The position numbers and the translations under genes are program-made. The notes beneath the pieces are model-generated. The model ran no database searches. It was not told the DNA's origin and worked only from the letters and a program-made list of their open reading frames with translations. DNA of 64,000 bases from Stentor coeruleus (Eukaryota; Ciliophora; Heterotrichea; Heterotrichida; Stentoridae). Each line of letters opens with the position of its first letter. Position 1 is the stretch's first letter. The stretch covers positions 36,376 to 100,375 of the forward strand of contig MPUH01000125.1 in assembly GCA_001970955.1 (NCBI GenBank), in the 5' to 3' direction. Below are positions 53,671-63,694 of this stretch, one piece after another.

Positions 53671-53989
53671 TAGTTTATTGATTATTAGAATAGTGCAATG
53701 ATAAGTAATTAAGTTATCTTATTGAATGGATGATGCAAAGTAAAAAGTATGGACATAAAAATCACAGAAATGAGGACAAATATTATGAAAATGATTAGAT
53801 TATATATATGATGTAATTAGATGAAATTAAAACTATATTTGTGCATCTATGATAATAAACATCCAATCTTTAAGATATATGAAGCTTATGCTGGTGTAAC
53901 TTGGAGTGTAAAATATACTATATTATATAAGTATTTGCAATTTAATTTTATATAAAGTTGATTGACATGATTTTTGAGGTTATAACTAT
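53671..53989. other. Intergenic, convergent
   Basis: AT-rich, nothing recognised. Confidence 0.5.
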
Positions 53990-54397
53990 TTATTCCTTAA
54001 TAAAATTTTTCGCTAGGCTTTCTGGGAGATTGTCAATAATATTCTCTTTTTCAGACAAGAATGCAATACCTAAAGTTCCCATTTTGACAAGCAATTCGAG
54101 AATACTCACAACAAAGACTATATGATGGAGAGCGTTCAACCAAGAATCATGATTATTCTCGTTCCATGCTGACCCCCAGTAAAATATCCAGGCGAAGTCC
54201 ACAAACGTCGTAGCAAACATCAAAAAAATTGCCCTTACTCTTTGTGACTAAATATGCATTACTTTGTCTGGTTCCCTCCATATGAGCCAAACAAACAAGA
54301 ATAAAGGTAAGTTGTAATCTGATCTTGACAAGCAGCAGATAAAAGCCAAGCCAGAGATTCCCAAAAATAGGTGAGGTAGCCTATGTTGAAATTCCAT
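53990..54397 (-). CDS. Small multi-helix membrane protein, AGTRAP-like, one 15-nt intron
   Basis: 130 aa after removing 54248-54262, starting at ATG 54397 (MEFQHRL). Three or four hydrophobic helices: about residues 8-22, 26-38, 50-68 and 80-105. The layout and the middle block (RAIFLMFATTFVDFAWIF) resemble angiotensin-receptor-associated protein (AGTRAP), a small intracellular membrane protein. That similarity is weak and by eye. An upstream in-frame extension without ATG exists, so the start is a choice. Confidence 0.6.
54248..54262 (-). other. 15-nt intron (membrane protein)
   Basis: On the minus strand: GTAATGCATATTTAG. Removing it joins two short frames into one membrane protein. Confidence 0.88.
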
Positions 54398-54701
54398 TAA
54401 TTTTAAATTGTAATAATCTAAGCTAAACCCTGTTTTATGATTGCATACAATTATTCTAAAAGAAACTTGCAGATGAATGCACTTTATTGAAGGAAGCAAA
54501 GATATAAGCTAATATTAACAAAGTTTTCAGGATGCTTGCCCTAATAAGATTCACAAAAATTTTAGTCTTTAAATCAAATATTTTAGCTTTAAAAATTTAG
54601 TTTGAATATGAACTATCATACCTTAATAAGTTATTATTATGTAAAAACTTTAAATCAGAAAATAAATCTAAGTAATGCCAAATAAAAATTTGAGAATTAA
54701 T
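54398..54701. other. Intergenic
   Basis: Between the AGTRAP-like start and the SNARE stop, both minus strand. Nothing recognised. Confidence 0.45.
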
Positions 54702-55325
54702 TCACCCTAACTTAATATATATGCATATGCAAAAAGCTATGACAAGTAATACAATTGTCCCCATCATAAGCAATTTTATTGCAATCCTTCTTCGGTCCAT
54801 CACTCCAATAACTCTATTAGCCTTTGTAACATTATGGCCAACATCATTAACTTTTTCATTGATATTTACTATTTGTCCCCTTTGCTTCTTAAGATTATTC
54901 ACAGTTTCTATGGCAATTTGCTCCGATTCAATTCCAATTTTTAACGTATTTTCTAGTACTTCTCCGCTGTCTTGCAATATCTCATTATTTGTAAGTAGTT
55001 TTTCCCTCGGATCTGTTGTCGATTTTCCAAAAAGCTGCACTTTGCCTTTTTTATCTTGTTCATCTTCTAGATTTTTCTTTATAGATCTAATATTTTCATT
55101 ATATCTCTGAATACGCTTTTGATATTGAGATGATTGCTGGCTTGGCATTGAGTAAATTTGGTTTTCCATTTGCTTAAGCCAATGCTCAGCATCTTTAATA
55201 TCACGATTGACTTCATTGTATAGTGCATCATTACCTTTACCTTGAGTGATTGCTGAAAGTTTTTTATTTGCAGTGGAGTAGTATTTTGAAAAGTCACTTT
55301 CGTATGCCTTAAATAATTCAACCAT
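54702..55325 (-). CDS. VTI1: Vti1-like Qb-SNARE
   Basis: 207 aa. Three-helix N-terminal domain (residues about 5-95), a SNARE motif (about 118-180) with Gln in the zero layer near LKKQRGQIV, and a single C-terminal membrane helix (LLMMGTIVLLVIAFCICIYI). This layout and length fit Vti1, which works in Golgi-endosome-vacuole fusion. The stop is TGA, placed right after the membrane anchor as expected; this supports TGA as a true stop in this genome. Confidence 0.88.
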   Translation of the reverse strand: MVELFKAYESDFSKYYSTANKKLSAITQGKGNDALYNEVNRDIKDAEHWLKQMENQIYSMPSQQSSQYQKRIQRYNENIRSIKKNLEDEQDKKGKVQLFGKSTTDPREKLLTNNEILQDSGEVLENTLKIGIESEQIAIETVNNLKKQRGQIVNINEKVNDVGHNVTKANRVIGVMDRRRIAIKLLMMGTIVLLVIAFCICIYIKLG

Positions 55326-55697
55326 TTATACAGATTAGAAGGAGAAAGAATTCAAAGGTAAAATAAGAGTTGATTATTATAAAGACTTTGAGAGAGAGAA
55401 TTTTCGCTGAAATTAAAGTGTCTATAATTTTTAAATAACTTTAATATTTTGTTGTTGAAAAATATTGGGCATTTATTATTGCGTAGAAAATAATTGTAGT
55501 AAACTTGGAAATGCGATACAGCATTTACAAAGGAAATTTATGTATTAAATTCAATTTTTGAAATTCTTAATTGTATAGGGAATAAAAGACTAAATTTTTT
55601 TTTTAGTACTTTGATTTAATAATACTTATACTAACTCAAGAACTATAATCAATCGTAAACTTCTAAGCATTCAAAAACTTATCATATTATTATTTAA
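55326..55697. other. Intergenic between divergent genes
   Basis: AT-rich shared upstream region of the SNARE and the basic protein. Nothing recognised. Confidence 0.45.
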
Positions 55698-56144
55698 ATG
55701 GAAGCTTATAGTGCAACTTTGAATCAGCATAAAGAACTGATAAAAAAAAATACATTCGCTCGAGAATTAGAAAAAAAGTATCACAAAATTCGGCATCAGC
55801 ACCTCAAACCGTCACAGAAATTAAAAAAGAAAATCAAACTCCAGTATCAATCGCTTTGGCCTATAGAAAGCAAAGTTTTTACTGATGTTCTTCGATCAAA
55901 GCTCTCTGAATCAACTAAGCCCCGTTCTTTCCAAGCACCAAGTTCTCGTCTAATTGAATCCAATGCTAGGTACATCAAACGTTTAAGTGCCGATAGTGCA
56001 CAACTTCCAAAGTTAAGATTCAATCGTTTTTGGTCCCCTCCTAAGCATGGTGAAAGCTCATCTCTCTTATTTGATGCTAATCCTAAAAAGTTATTTGGTC
56101 CAAATGTTAACCAAGTTAGGTATTCAATAAAGAATCTAAATTAA
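55698..56144 (+). CDS. Small basic protein, function unknown
   Basis: 148 aa, rich in Lys, Arg and Ser, with no membrane segment. A helical N-terminus (ELEKKYHKIRHQH) precedes a less ordered tail. No family recognised. It ends 45 bp from the convergent MDH1B-like gene. Confidence 0.6.
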   Translation: MEAYSATLNQHKELIKKNTFARELEKKYHKIRHQHLKPSQKLKKKIKLQYQSLWPIESKVFTDVLRSKLSESTKPRSFQAPSSRLIESNARYIKRLSADSAQLPKLRFNRFWSPPKHGESSSLLFDANPKKLFGPNVNQVRYSIKNLN

Positions 56145-56188
56145 GTGTTTTCCCATACACTGAAATGTTTATAATTTGTTATTAATTA

Positions 56189-58036
56189 TTAACTATCCAT
56201 TGAGAATTTAGAGCATGTCTGTAGAAGTTCAAATGGGCTGTAGTTCAAAGTTTTTCCAGAAGTCTCTGGCCACTGTTTTTCTATAATTGGCTTATTTATA
56301 ATCCCACAATACCACAATGGATCAGGATAGAGATTACGCCCGAAACTATTAGCATAAGGTCGATATAATGGTACAACTAGCATGCAGGTTGTAAATAAAA
56401 TTATATTTATGCCGCAATCTAAATAAAAATTACTGAGATTTTTATGAGCGATATCTAGTTTCTCAATCGCTGAGATATAAGCTTCACTAATGGTTTTGCT
56501 TGTGGTATTCTTAGGATAATTGAAAAAAATGTGGTCAAACTCAAATTCAAAGACTGTGTAGAAATCTCTTTCATCACTATGAGCTTTTATTATTTCTTCA
56601 AATGAAACAATTGAGACGTCTTTAATAGGAAGCATAGACACTAGCATTTGCCCTGATCTTAATGGGTGGTAACTATTTATAAATTACCTCATCTCTCCAT
56701 ATGGTAAAAGCTGATAATATCCAATTGCTGATAAATCTTTGATTGCTTTAAACCAAGCTTCCCAATCGCATTCTGTTAATATGTGTCGAACAAGAATGTT
56801 TATAGTGTTAAGTTTAAGTGTTGTATCTCGAGAACATTCATATGATAATTCTAAAGGCTTGTAGGTAAATCCACGCTGATTTATACATGAACCACTGAGC
56901 TCTTTGATATATACTGGCTCTTTAATAACAATTGGCTCAATAATATCCCCATCTTTATAAACTGGCCTTTGCGGAGGTATTGTTATAAGCTTAAGCCAAT
57001 TTTTCATCATTGAACAGTCTCTAACAAGCCAACCTCCTTGAGAGAGTTTTCCAGTAAATACAATCATTTCTTCTGGAATCAATGGATAAGGGCTCAGAGC
57101 CAGCATGTATTCTTTAGGTAGATCCATTATAATATTCAGATCACTAATAGCTATCGATTTTATTGTCTCAGGCACTGGAATATTCACAGTATTATCATCA
57201 GTTGCAAACTGAGCATTAGCATTAGTAAAGTATTCAATAAATTTTTGTATATTCCTGTCATCAATCTCGTAGTTAAGCAACTCTGCATTATCTTCATCTT
57301 CCTGTGTATGCAAAGGAGATTCGTTTGCGCTAGGGGATTTTTCTTTATCCTTTTCTACAGTTTCACTTTGCTTATCCTCCTCAATTTTATTTTCATTCTC
57401 GTTTTCTTCTATGAGATTGTCAGTGGGCTCATTTTCTTCTTGTTTGTCATCAGTTTCATCAATTTTAGTGATCATTAGCTCAGGAGCTTCTAAAAATGGA
57501 ATTTCTTCACCCCAACGATCAAAATCATCAAATGTATACGGATTTAATATTTTAGAGTTTTTTATCCAGAATTCAAATCCTGCATCGTATGTTTTTTCAA
57601 AAAAACCATCTAAAATCACTAAGCAGCCTTGAGAAACTGCTTCTTTAATTCTACATTGAACCTTTTGCTCAATTGAAGGGCCTTCTGCAAGTTGTTGCCT
57701 GTAGTTATCAAGGTTCATTTTGTCATAGTCGCTAATTAGTCCGCGCATATTTTTGTCTAATTCTGCACGTACTGAATAATATTGCAAAACATGCTCTTTG
57801 AAAGCTTGCTTATCTCCTATGAGTTTACCATCGACTGTGAATATTATTGGACTGCTAGGTTCATTGAATCCGTAACTGTTACAGATCTTCCTTAGAAATT
57901 CATTCCATTCACTTGAGTGTTTAGCTATAACATGAATATTTGTACTTGGAGTGCTTGCTTCAAGCTTTTTTCCAAGATACTCACAGTCAACTAAATCAGG
58001 ACTTCCCGCTTCTCCAGCTATGATATAGTTGCTCAT
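56189..58036 (-). CDS. Chimeric protein: MDH1B-like N-terminal domain plus C-terminal domain resembling HIT-type nucleotidyltransferases, one 15-nt intron
   Basis: 610 aa after removing 56673-56687. Residues about 3-120 match the thioredoxin-like N-terminus of malate dehydrogenase 1B (YIIAGEAGSPD, VIAKHSSEWNEFLRKIC, GFNEPSSPIIF). An acidic linker (about 200-250) follows. The last 250 residues do not carry the MDH Rossmann motifs; segments such as FTTCMLVVPLYRPYANSFGRNL recall Ap4A phosphorylase/ATP adenylyltransferase C-termini, but this is tentative. Without splicing it appears as two genes. Enzyme activity is not shown. Confidence 0.65.
56673..56687 (-). other. 15-nt intron (MDH1B-like gene)
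   Basis: On the minus strand: GTAATTTATAAATAG. Removal gives PYGEMSYHPLRSG across the junction. Confidence 0.88.
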
Positions 58037-59063
58037 ATTTTTATATCAAAGTTTATTTTAGGAAGTTTGATTAGAGTTAATTCTAAATATGCATTATAGA
58101 TACAAACTATGTTTCAGCAATCAATCTTCAATTTTATCCATGACGTCTCCTATTATCTCGAGGCAGAATCCAGTTAATAATCTAAAAAGAGCTAAAACCC
58201 TCACTAATTATAAGAATCACTTATATTAGCTTATTCATATTGGTAGATACCTGAAGACTACATTATGAAATATAGTAATCCTACTTAAAAAATTATAAAG
58301 AATTTATAGTTAGAATATGACATCAAAACACGTGATAAACAGCTTTTTACTATTAATCTATATCATCAACTTGCATAATTTATAGAAAATTATCCAATAA
58401 ATGATCTGCATTCTTTCTTCTCCATATAATTCGCATAATTTTCCATAAAGTATATTTTAAGTTCTTTCTTAGAGTTATATTGATTTTAGCTAGTTCCAGG
58501 TTCCCTCCATGCTATTTATGTGTGCGCTAGTTGATGAAGCAGCAAGTTTTGCTGTGATTGGCAACTAAATGGCTATATACAAGATTTATTAAGTTATTAT
58601 ATAACTTCCATCCATAATTCAAGATCTTTGCTTGTCGTACTTTAGTAACTCATCTAAAGCATTTCACTTTCTATCTTTAGCAGATCCATAGCTTGCTGAG
58701 TATATTGTCTCTATGGCATACACAAACATTTGCATTACCAGAAATCTAATTGTGCTAAAAGCATGAAATTTTGGAAAATTTCACCATGCTCATCAAGTTG
58801 TATGTATAATAGATTTTTCTATCATGTATTGACAAAAGTTTTGTTATGCAATTGACTCAAGTGAAAATTTGAAAATTATAACATTTCTAGAAATTTTGCT
58901 AATTCTTGAAAATTGCATTAAATAATAGTCATAAAGAGCATAAATGTGCTAATTGAATTGATACACTCTCTTAATCACGAATTATTTATAAAGTTGAATG
59001 AAGTTTATATTAAAATTTCAATAAATATTAAGACAAAATAACTAATTAGCTAATATTTAAATT
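58037..59063. other. 1.0 kb intergenic between divergent genes
   Basis: AT-rich; holds promoters of the chimeric gene and the MORN gene. Nothing recognised. Confidence 0.5.
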
Positions 59064-60152
59064 ATGGGAACAGCATGCACATGTCTGAAAGAATATACAG
59101 CAGAAGAAAATCAAATGACCATAGAAAAAGAGGAGATTGCAATAAAAAGTTCAGGAAAAAGCTCAACTCATATTAGGACTTCATCTAATTTTCCAAAAAA
59201 CAGCGTAGGTGATGTGATCAAAATTCAATCAATACTTAGAGGATACATCGAGAGGAAACAAGTAAGAGAAATAGTAAATAAAGTTATAGCTTTCAAGCCT
59301 CTAGCAGTAGTTTCAACTCAAAAGCTTTTAATCCAAACTACTGAAGATTTACCAAATTATTCAAATCCAGCAACCCTAGCTGCAGAAAGAAGGTGTGGAC
59401 CTTTTGTATACCTGGCCCGAGATGATGATGGAGTTAAAGTTACAGCAAAGAATGCAGTGAACTTAGAAAACGGAGCAGTTTATATTGGAGAATGGAATAT
59501 TTTAAATGAACGACATGGTCGGGGGATGCAGCTGTGGAATGATGGGTCTAAGTACGAAGGCTATTGGAAAAATGGGAAAGCAAATGGAAGAGGTCGACTT
59601 ATTCATGGAGATGGAGACGTTTATGAAGGCGAATGGAAAGACGATAAAGCTCATGGCTATGGTACTTATATACATACAGATGGGGCTAAATATGAGGGAA
59701 TGTGGATAGATGATAAGCAATATGGAATGGGACATGAAACTTGGCCTGATGGATCTAAATATAGTGGGCAGTATGTAAATGGTCGTAAGCAAGGTAAAGG
59801 GAATTTCATTTGGTCAGATGGAAGTACATATGAAGGTGAATTTTATGAAAATGATATTAATGGAAATGGAATTTACAAATGGAATGATGGTAGGAAGTTT
59901 GAAGGAAGCTGGAAGAATAATAAGATGGATGGCAAGGGAGTTTTCGAGTGGCCTGATGGCCGCAAGTATAATGGTGAGTATATTGATGACAAAAAGCAGG
60001 GATTTGGGATTTTCGAATGGCCAGACGGAAAAAAATATGAAGGGTTTTGGCTAGATGGGAAGCAGCATGGTACGGGAGTTTTTTATAACTCAAATGGGGA
60101 GAAAAAAGAAGGAGTATGGAAAGAAGGTAGAAGGGTTAAAAATATAGAATAA
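59064..60152 (+). CDS. MORN-repeat protein with IQ motif and acylation signal
   Basis: 362 aa. MGTACTCLK suits myristoyl/palmitoyl anchoring. An IQ motif (IQSILRGYIERKQ, about residue 53) suggests calmodulin binding. From about residue 133, nine 23-residue MORN repeats (YEGxWxxxxxxGxGxxxxxDG) and a partial tenth run to the end. MORN proteins bind membranes or scaffold cortical and ciliary structures. No PIP-kinase or other enzyme domain is attached. Confidence 0.94.
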   Translation: MGTACTCLKEYTAEENQMTIEKEEIAIKSSGKSSTHIRTSSNFPKNSVGDVIKIQSILRGYIERKQVREIVNKVIAFKPLAVVSTQKLLIQTTEDLPNYSNPATLAAERRCGPFVYLARDDDGVKVTAKNAVNLENGAVYIGEWNILNERHGRGMQLWNDGSKYEGYWKNGKANGRGRLIHGDGDVYEGEWKDDKAHGYGTYIHTDGAKYEGMWIDDKQYGMGHETWPDGSKYSGQYVNGRKQGKGNFIWSDGSTYEGEFYENDINGNGIYKWNDGRKFEGSWKNNKMDGKGVFEWPDGRKYNGEYIDDKKQGFGIFEWPDGKKYEGFWLDGKQHGTGVFYNSNGEKKEGVWKEGRRVKNIE

Positions 60153-60748
60153 TACTTTTGATATATAAAAAGCAGCAATAATATAGTAACCAGAATTTTA
60201 CTCAGATAGCAGAATGAACTTAAACCACATATTTGGCTTCAATAGATAGTATTGCTTTAAAAATGCTTAATTTAAAGCCATGGGTGACTAATGAATCGAT
60301 AGGCTACTTATCAGCTTCTTATATAGTTTTGATAGTTGTCTAAATCTTTCAGAAAAATCTTGATTATAAACCTATATCTGAAATTTTTGTCCAGTTTCAA
60401 AGAGTTTGCTAATGTTGAATCTATACACTGATATAATCTCTCTGATAAGTCTTTAATTTCATAAGCCATAAGATATCAAATGTATGCGAAATTCTGGCTT
60501 TCTGAGTATTCAAAATTTAAGTTCTGCAACTGGGATAATGCTCTAAACTTAGGTTTTTGTTAATACATGTGCTTTGGAATAAACTATAAATTTATATTGC
60601 TATTATAAATTTTATTCTAATATTTACACGCTTGTGAAAAGAACTCACCTGAAAGCATTAAGAATAGTTATAATAAGGAAATAATTTTTATAATAAACAG
60701 ACTAATTTACTATTTTATTTTGTAAATATTAATATTTTAAAGCATTCC
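60153..60748. other. Intergenic
   Basis: AT-rich spacer between two plus-strand genes. Nothing recognised. Confidence 0.5.
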
Positions 60749-61483
60749 ATGGCAAACTTGAATGATCAGATACTATTAAAAGAATCCCCAGCTTATGTTG
60801 GCTCTGCAAAAACATACAGATTTAAGAAGCAAATTAAAAAGTACTTAAATGAGGAAAAACTTAATTCTAGCAGGAGCTTCGAAATTTCCAGCTCTGAAGA
60901 AAGTAGTGAATTACCTTTCCTGGTGTCTCCACAAGTTGAAGAAGAAAAAGTAATTGAAAGTATCCCACAGGTTCATTATGAAAATCCACCAGATACATTC
61001 AAAGCTTATCGTAAATTTGTGGGTCGAGCAGTTCCTGTAGTAAGGCGTAGAGAATTTCAGCCTATAACATTCCAACAAATAAATGATGCAAAACTAGAAT
61101 CTCCTAAAATAATGAGCAGAGAAAAGCTTAGAACTAGATCTTCTGCTTATGATATAACATTGGTAAAAGAAATGCATAAACTGTATCAAAAAGTGTCTTC
61201 TGTTCCGTTAGCTTTATTAAAAAATATTAGTCTTGAGAATTATAAAAGCCTGCAAAGTTTGAGAAGTACAAGAACAAAATCAAATTCATCAAGCTATCCT
61301 AGCAAAATTAAAAATCAATTATGTTTAAGTAAACAGAAAAAGAAATCATGCATAAAACTTCCGAGCGTTCTATCTCAAAAACAGTTTTTAGGTGTTGTTA
61401 AAGATTATGAAGGTCACTTTAAATACTCCGAAGAAGAGAGACCAAAATTTTTACCAGCAAGAAGAAGGTATAAATTTTTATAG
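60749..61483 (+). CDS. Hypothetical basic protein
   Basis: 244 aa, Ser/Lys-rich, mostly disordered by composition, with an acidic Ser/Glu stretch (SSSEESSE) near residue 50 and a basic end (ARRRYKFL). No signal peptide, membrane helix or known motif. Possible cytoskeletal linker; function unknown. Confidence 0.65.
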   Translation: MANLNDQILLKESPAYVGSAKTYRFKKQIKKYLNEEKLNSSRSFEISSSEESSELPFLVSPQVEEEKVIESIPQVHYENPPDTFKAYRKFVGRAVPVVRRREFQPITFQQINDAKLESPKIMSREKLRTRSSAYDITLVKEMHKLYQKVSSVPLALLKNISLENYKSLQSLRSTRTKSNSSSYPSKIKNQLCLSKQKKKSCIKLPSVLSQKQFLGVVKDYEGHFKYSEEERPKFLPARRRYKFL

Positions 61484-61797
61484 TTATTAAGATTATGATA
61501 AAACTATTATAAGCTATTAATCTATAATGAATAATTTACTTCATTTAAGTGCCAATTAATTTCTATTTAATAGATTATTTGCTTATTTTTGTAAATAATA
61601 GGTTGATCTATATCTTTTACTCTGCAAAAGATTATTTAATTAATTTCGATATATCCTTGCAAGTAATAGATTTATCCTTTATTTTTTAATATTTTTTTTA
61701 AGTAAACCATCAAGCATAATAATTTGTAATGGAAAAATAATGAATACATATAATTAATTCTAAATTTTTATGAATCACTAATTAATCAGCAAAAAAT
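61484..61797. other. Intergenic, convergent
   Basis: AT-rich, nothing recognised. Confidence 0.45.
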
Positions 61798-63003
61798 TTA
61801 TTCTAAGGAATTCACGCAAATTATAATATTTGTACTAATAGTTGGGGAATTATAACCAAAAGTTATCTTTCTAACATTTGCACTATTATTAAGCATCTCC
61901 TTTGCCTCTTTTATTTTCCCACTAGAATAAAGATAGCTTGCATAGTTATTATATATTGAAGCCATATCAGGATGCCCTTTAAGCTTGTCCTCTCCTATTT
62001 TTTTACTTTTTGTATAATAAGTTAAGGCTTCTTGCATCTTACCTTCTTTCTTAGCACATATTGCTAGGTTACAATATATAAAAGCAATTTTTGGATGATC
62101 ATCTGGAAATATTTCTTCAATTAAAACACGAGATTTTTCAAAATATTTGATTGCTTCAGTTAGGTTTCCTTGCTTAAAATTATAAACTCCTAAATTGTTA
62201 AAAATTTTGGAAAAGTTAGGATGCTTTAAAGGTAGTGAATTCTCCCATAGTTCATCTGCAAGATTAAGCATTTCGATTGCTTCTTGCAATTTATCCATCT
62301 TCAAATAAAGGGCCCCTATATTGTTATATGATGTACCCAAATCCACTTTACTAATATTTTCATCTGCTTCTCTGCTTTCTAAACTTTTTTTATAGTATTC
62401 CAATGCTTCTGTATATTTTTCCATACGAAATAAGCAAGAAGCTATATTGCATAGAGCTATTGATTTCCTTTTTTTTTCATCTTGGCTTTTCCCAATCAAA
62501 TTTAATACTTTCAGATGCACTTCTAGAGATTCAGAATATTTTCCAAGTCTCTGCAAGCCAAGTCCTAGCTCATTTCTTAATTCAATTTCCTTGTCGGGAA
62601 TAATATTAGAAATATTTGCTAAGGTCTTTCCACTTTTTTCAAATACCTCCAAAGATTCAATGTAGTTGCCCATCATTATTCTGCAAGAGCCTATGCTGTT
62701 ATAGATATAGACCAATTGAATTAAATCAGAGACTGAATCCTCTTCTACTTCTACTTCTAAATTTTTAATTCTTTTGTAGTATAAAGCTGCTTCTTTAGGA
62801 CTACCTAAACTACAGTAGCATCTTGCAATTTTAGAATAAAGCCAAAGATTATTTTTTTCTGAAGACTTTATATTTTCAGTGAGTTCTAGAGCTGCTTTAA
62901 ATGATTTCAAAGCTAAATAAAACTCATTCTTTGTAAAATAAGCATTTCCTTTAGTTTCATAATCACTAACCATTTTTTTTCCTCTACCTGCACAGCTTCC
63001 CAT
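61798..63003 (-). CDS. Tetratricopeptide-repeat protein with acylation signal
   Basis: 401 aa from ATG 63003. An upstream in-frame TTG at 63030 is not a likely start. MGSCAGRGKK fits N-myristoylation plus palmitoylation. The rest is a row of about eight or nine TPR units (A-x-x-Y-x-x-A, YNNIGALY, FNNLGVYNF, YNNYASYL) of the 42-residue kinesin-light-chain style. Probably a membrane-bound adaptor. No catalytic domain. Confidence 0.88.
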   Translation of the reverse strand: MGSCAGRGKKMVSDYETKGNAYFTKNEFYLALKSFKAALELTENIKSSEKNNLWLYSKIARCYCSLGSPKEAALYYKRIKNLEVEVEEDSVSDLIQLVYIYNSIGSCRIMMGNYIESLEVFEKSGKTLANISNIIPDKEIELRNELGLGLQRLGKYSESLEVHLKVLNLIGKSQDEKKRKSIALCNIASCLFRMEKYTEALEYYKKSLESREADENISKVDLGTSYNNIGALYLKMDKLQEAIEMLNLADELWENSLPLKHPNFSKIFNNLGVYNFKQGNLTEAIKYFEKSRVLIEEIFPDDHPKIAFIYCNLAICAKKEGKMQEALTYYTKSKKIGEDKLKGHPDMASIYNNYASYLYSSGKIKEAKEMLNNSANVRKITFGYNSPTISTNIIICVNSLE

Positions 63004-63147
63004 TTTTATTATTATAAGTGTTAAGAGCAATGATCATTTTTTATGTGATTGCAGAAATGTCTTGGGCATTGATAGGTCCAGCTAATACCGCCTAGGGAAA
63101 AAACAAAAAAATTTAAAGCTATTGAAACTTCTAAATCAAAAGAATTT

Positions 63148-63600
63148 ATTCAATTTAATTACGTCCATTTAGATAAAAAATTTGGGGATAACTATTTTTA
63201 TTGACTGAAATTAATTATTTTTCCAAATTTGCTTGGGCTTTTGCTATTGATAAAATAAATTCTGAAACACTAAAAATTGTTTGGACATTGTTCACAGAGA
63301 CTGCAATTTTAAAATAAACAGTGTTCATATAGATAATGGTACAGAATTTAAAAAATATTTTGAGGAATATCTTACTCAAAATAATATCATTAGAAAATTG
63401 GGTGCACCATAAGCCAACTTTTCAAGGTGCAATTGAAAGATTTAATAAAGCATTGCAAGATCACCTTGAAAAATTATTAATATCTAAAGCCAATCCAACA
63501 GAATTTGATCTTAAAATCGAATTAGCTAATTTTTTGGTTTTTACAATAACCATAGGGTGCATTCAACAATAGGGGAAAAGTCAGGCAAATTAATAAAGGA
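63148..63600 (+). pseudogene. Decayed retroelement-type integrase (rve) fragment
   Basis: Conserved pieces of a DDE integrase core appear in order but in different frames: an early Asp-containing strand, a FSKFAWAF block, HIDNGTEFK (second Asp), QGAIERFNK (with the Glu) and a VHSTIG block. At least three frame breaks and internal stops separate them. No reverse transcriptase, terminal repeats or other element parts are visible in the window. A dead copy. Confidence 0.8.
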
Positions 63601-63694
63601 AAAGATGAAGATAAATTGGTCCAATATATCGGTATAGCAGTATACCTATATATATACTGTTATAGAGGCAGGCGGGGTCGATAAAATTTTGATG

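Noticed and set aside
56189-56647. A separate 152-aa gene
   Set aside because: It joins the upstream 450-aa frame through a 15-nt intron.
59502-60093. ORFs in other frames within the MORN gene
   Set aside because: Produced by the periodic MORN repeats; no independent signal.
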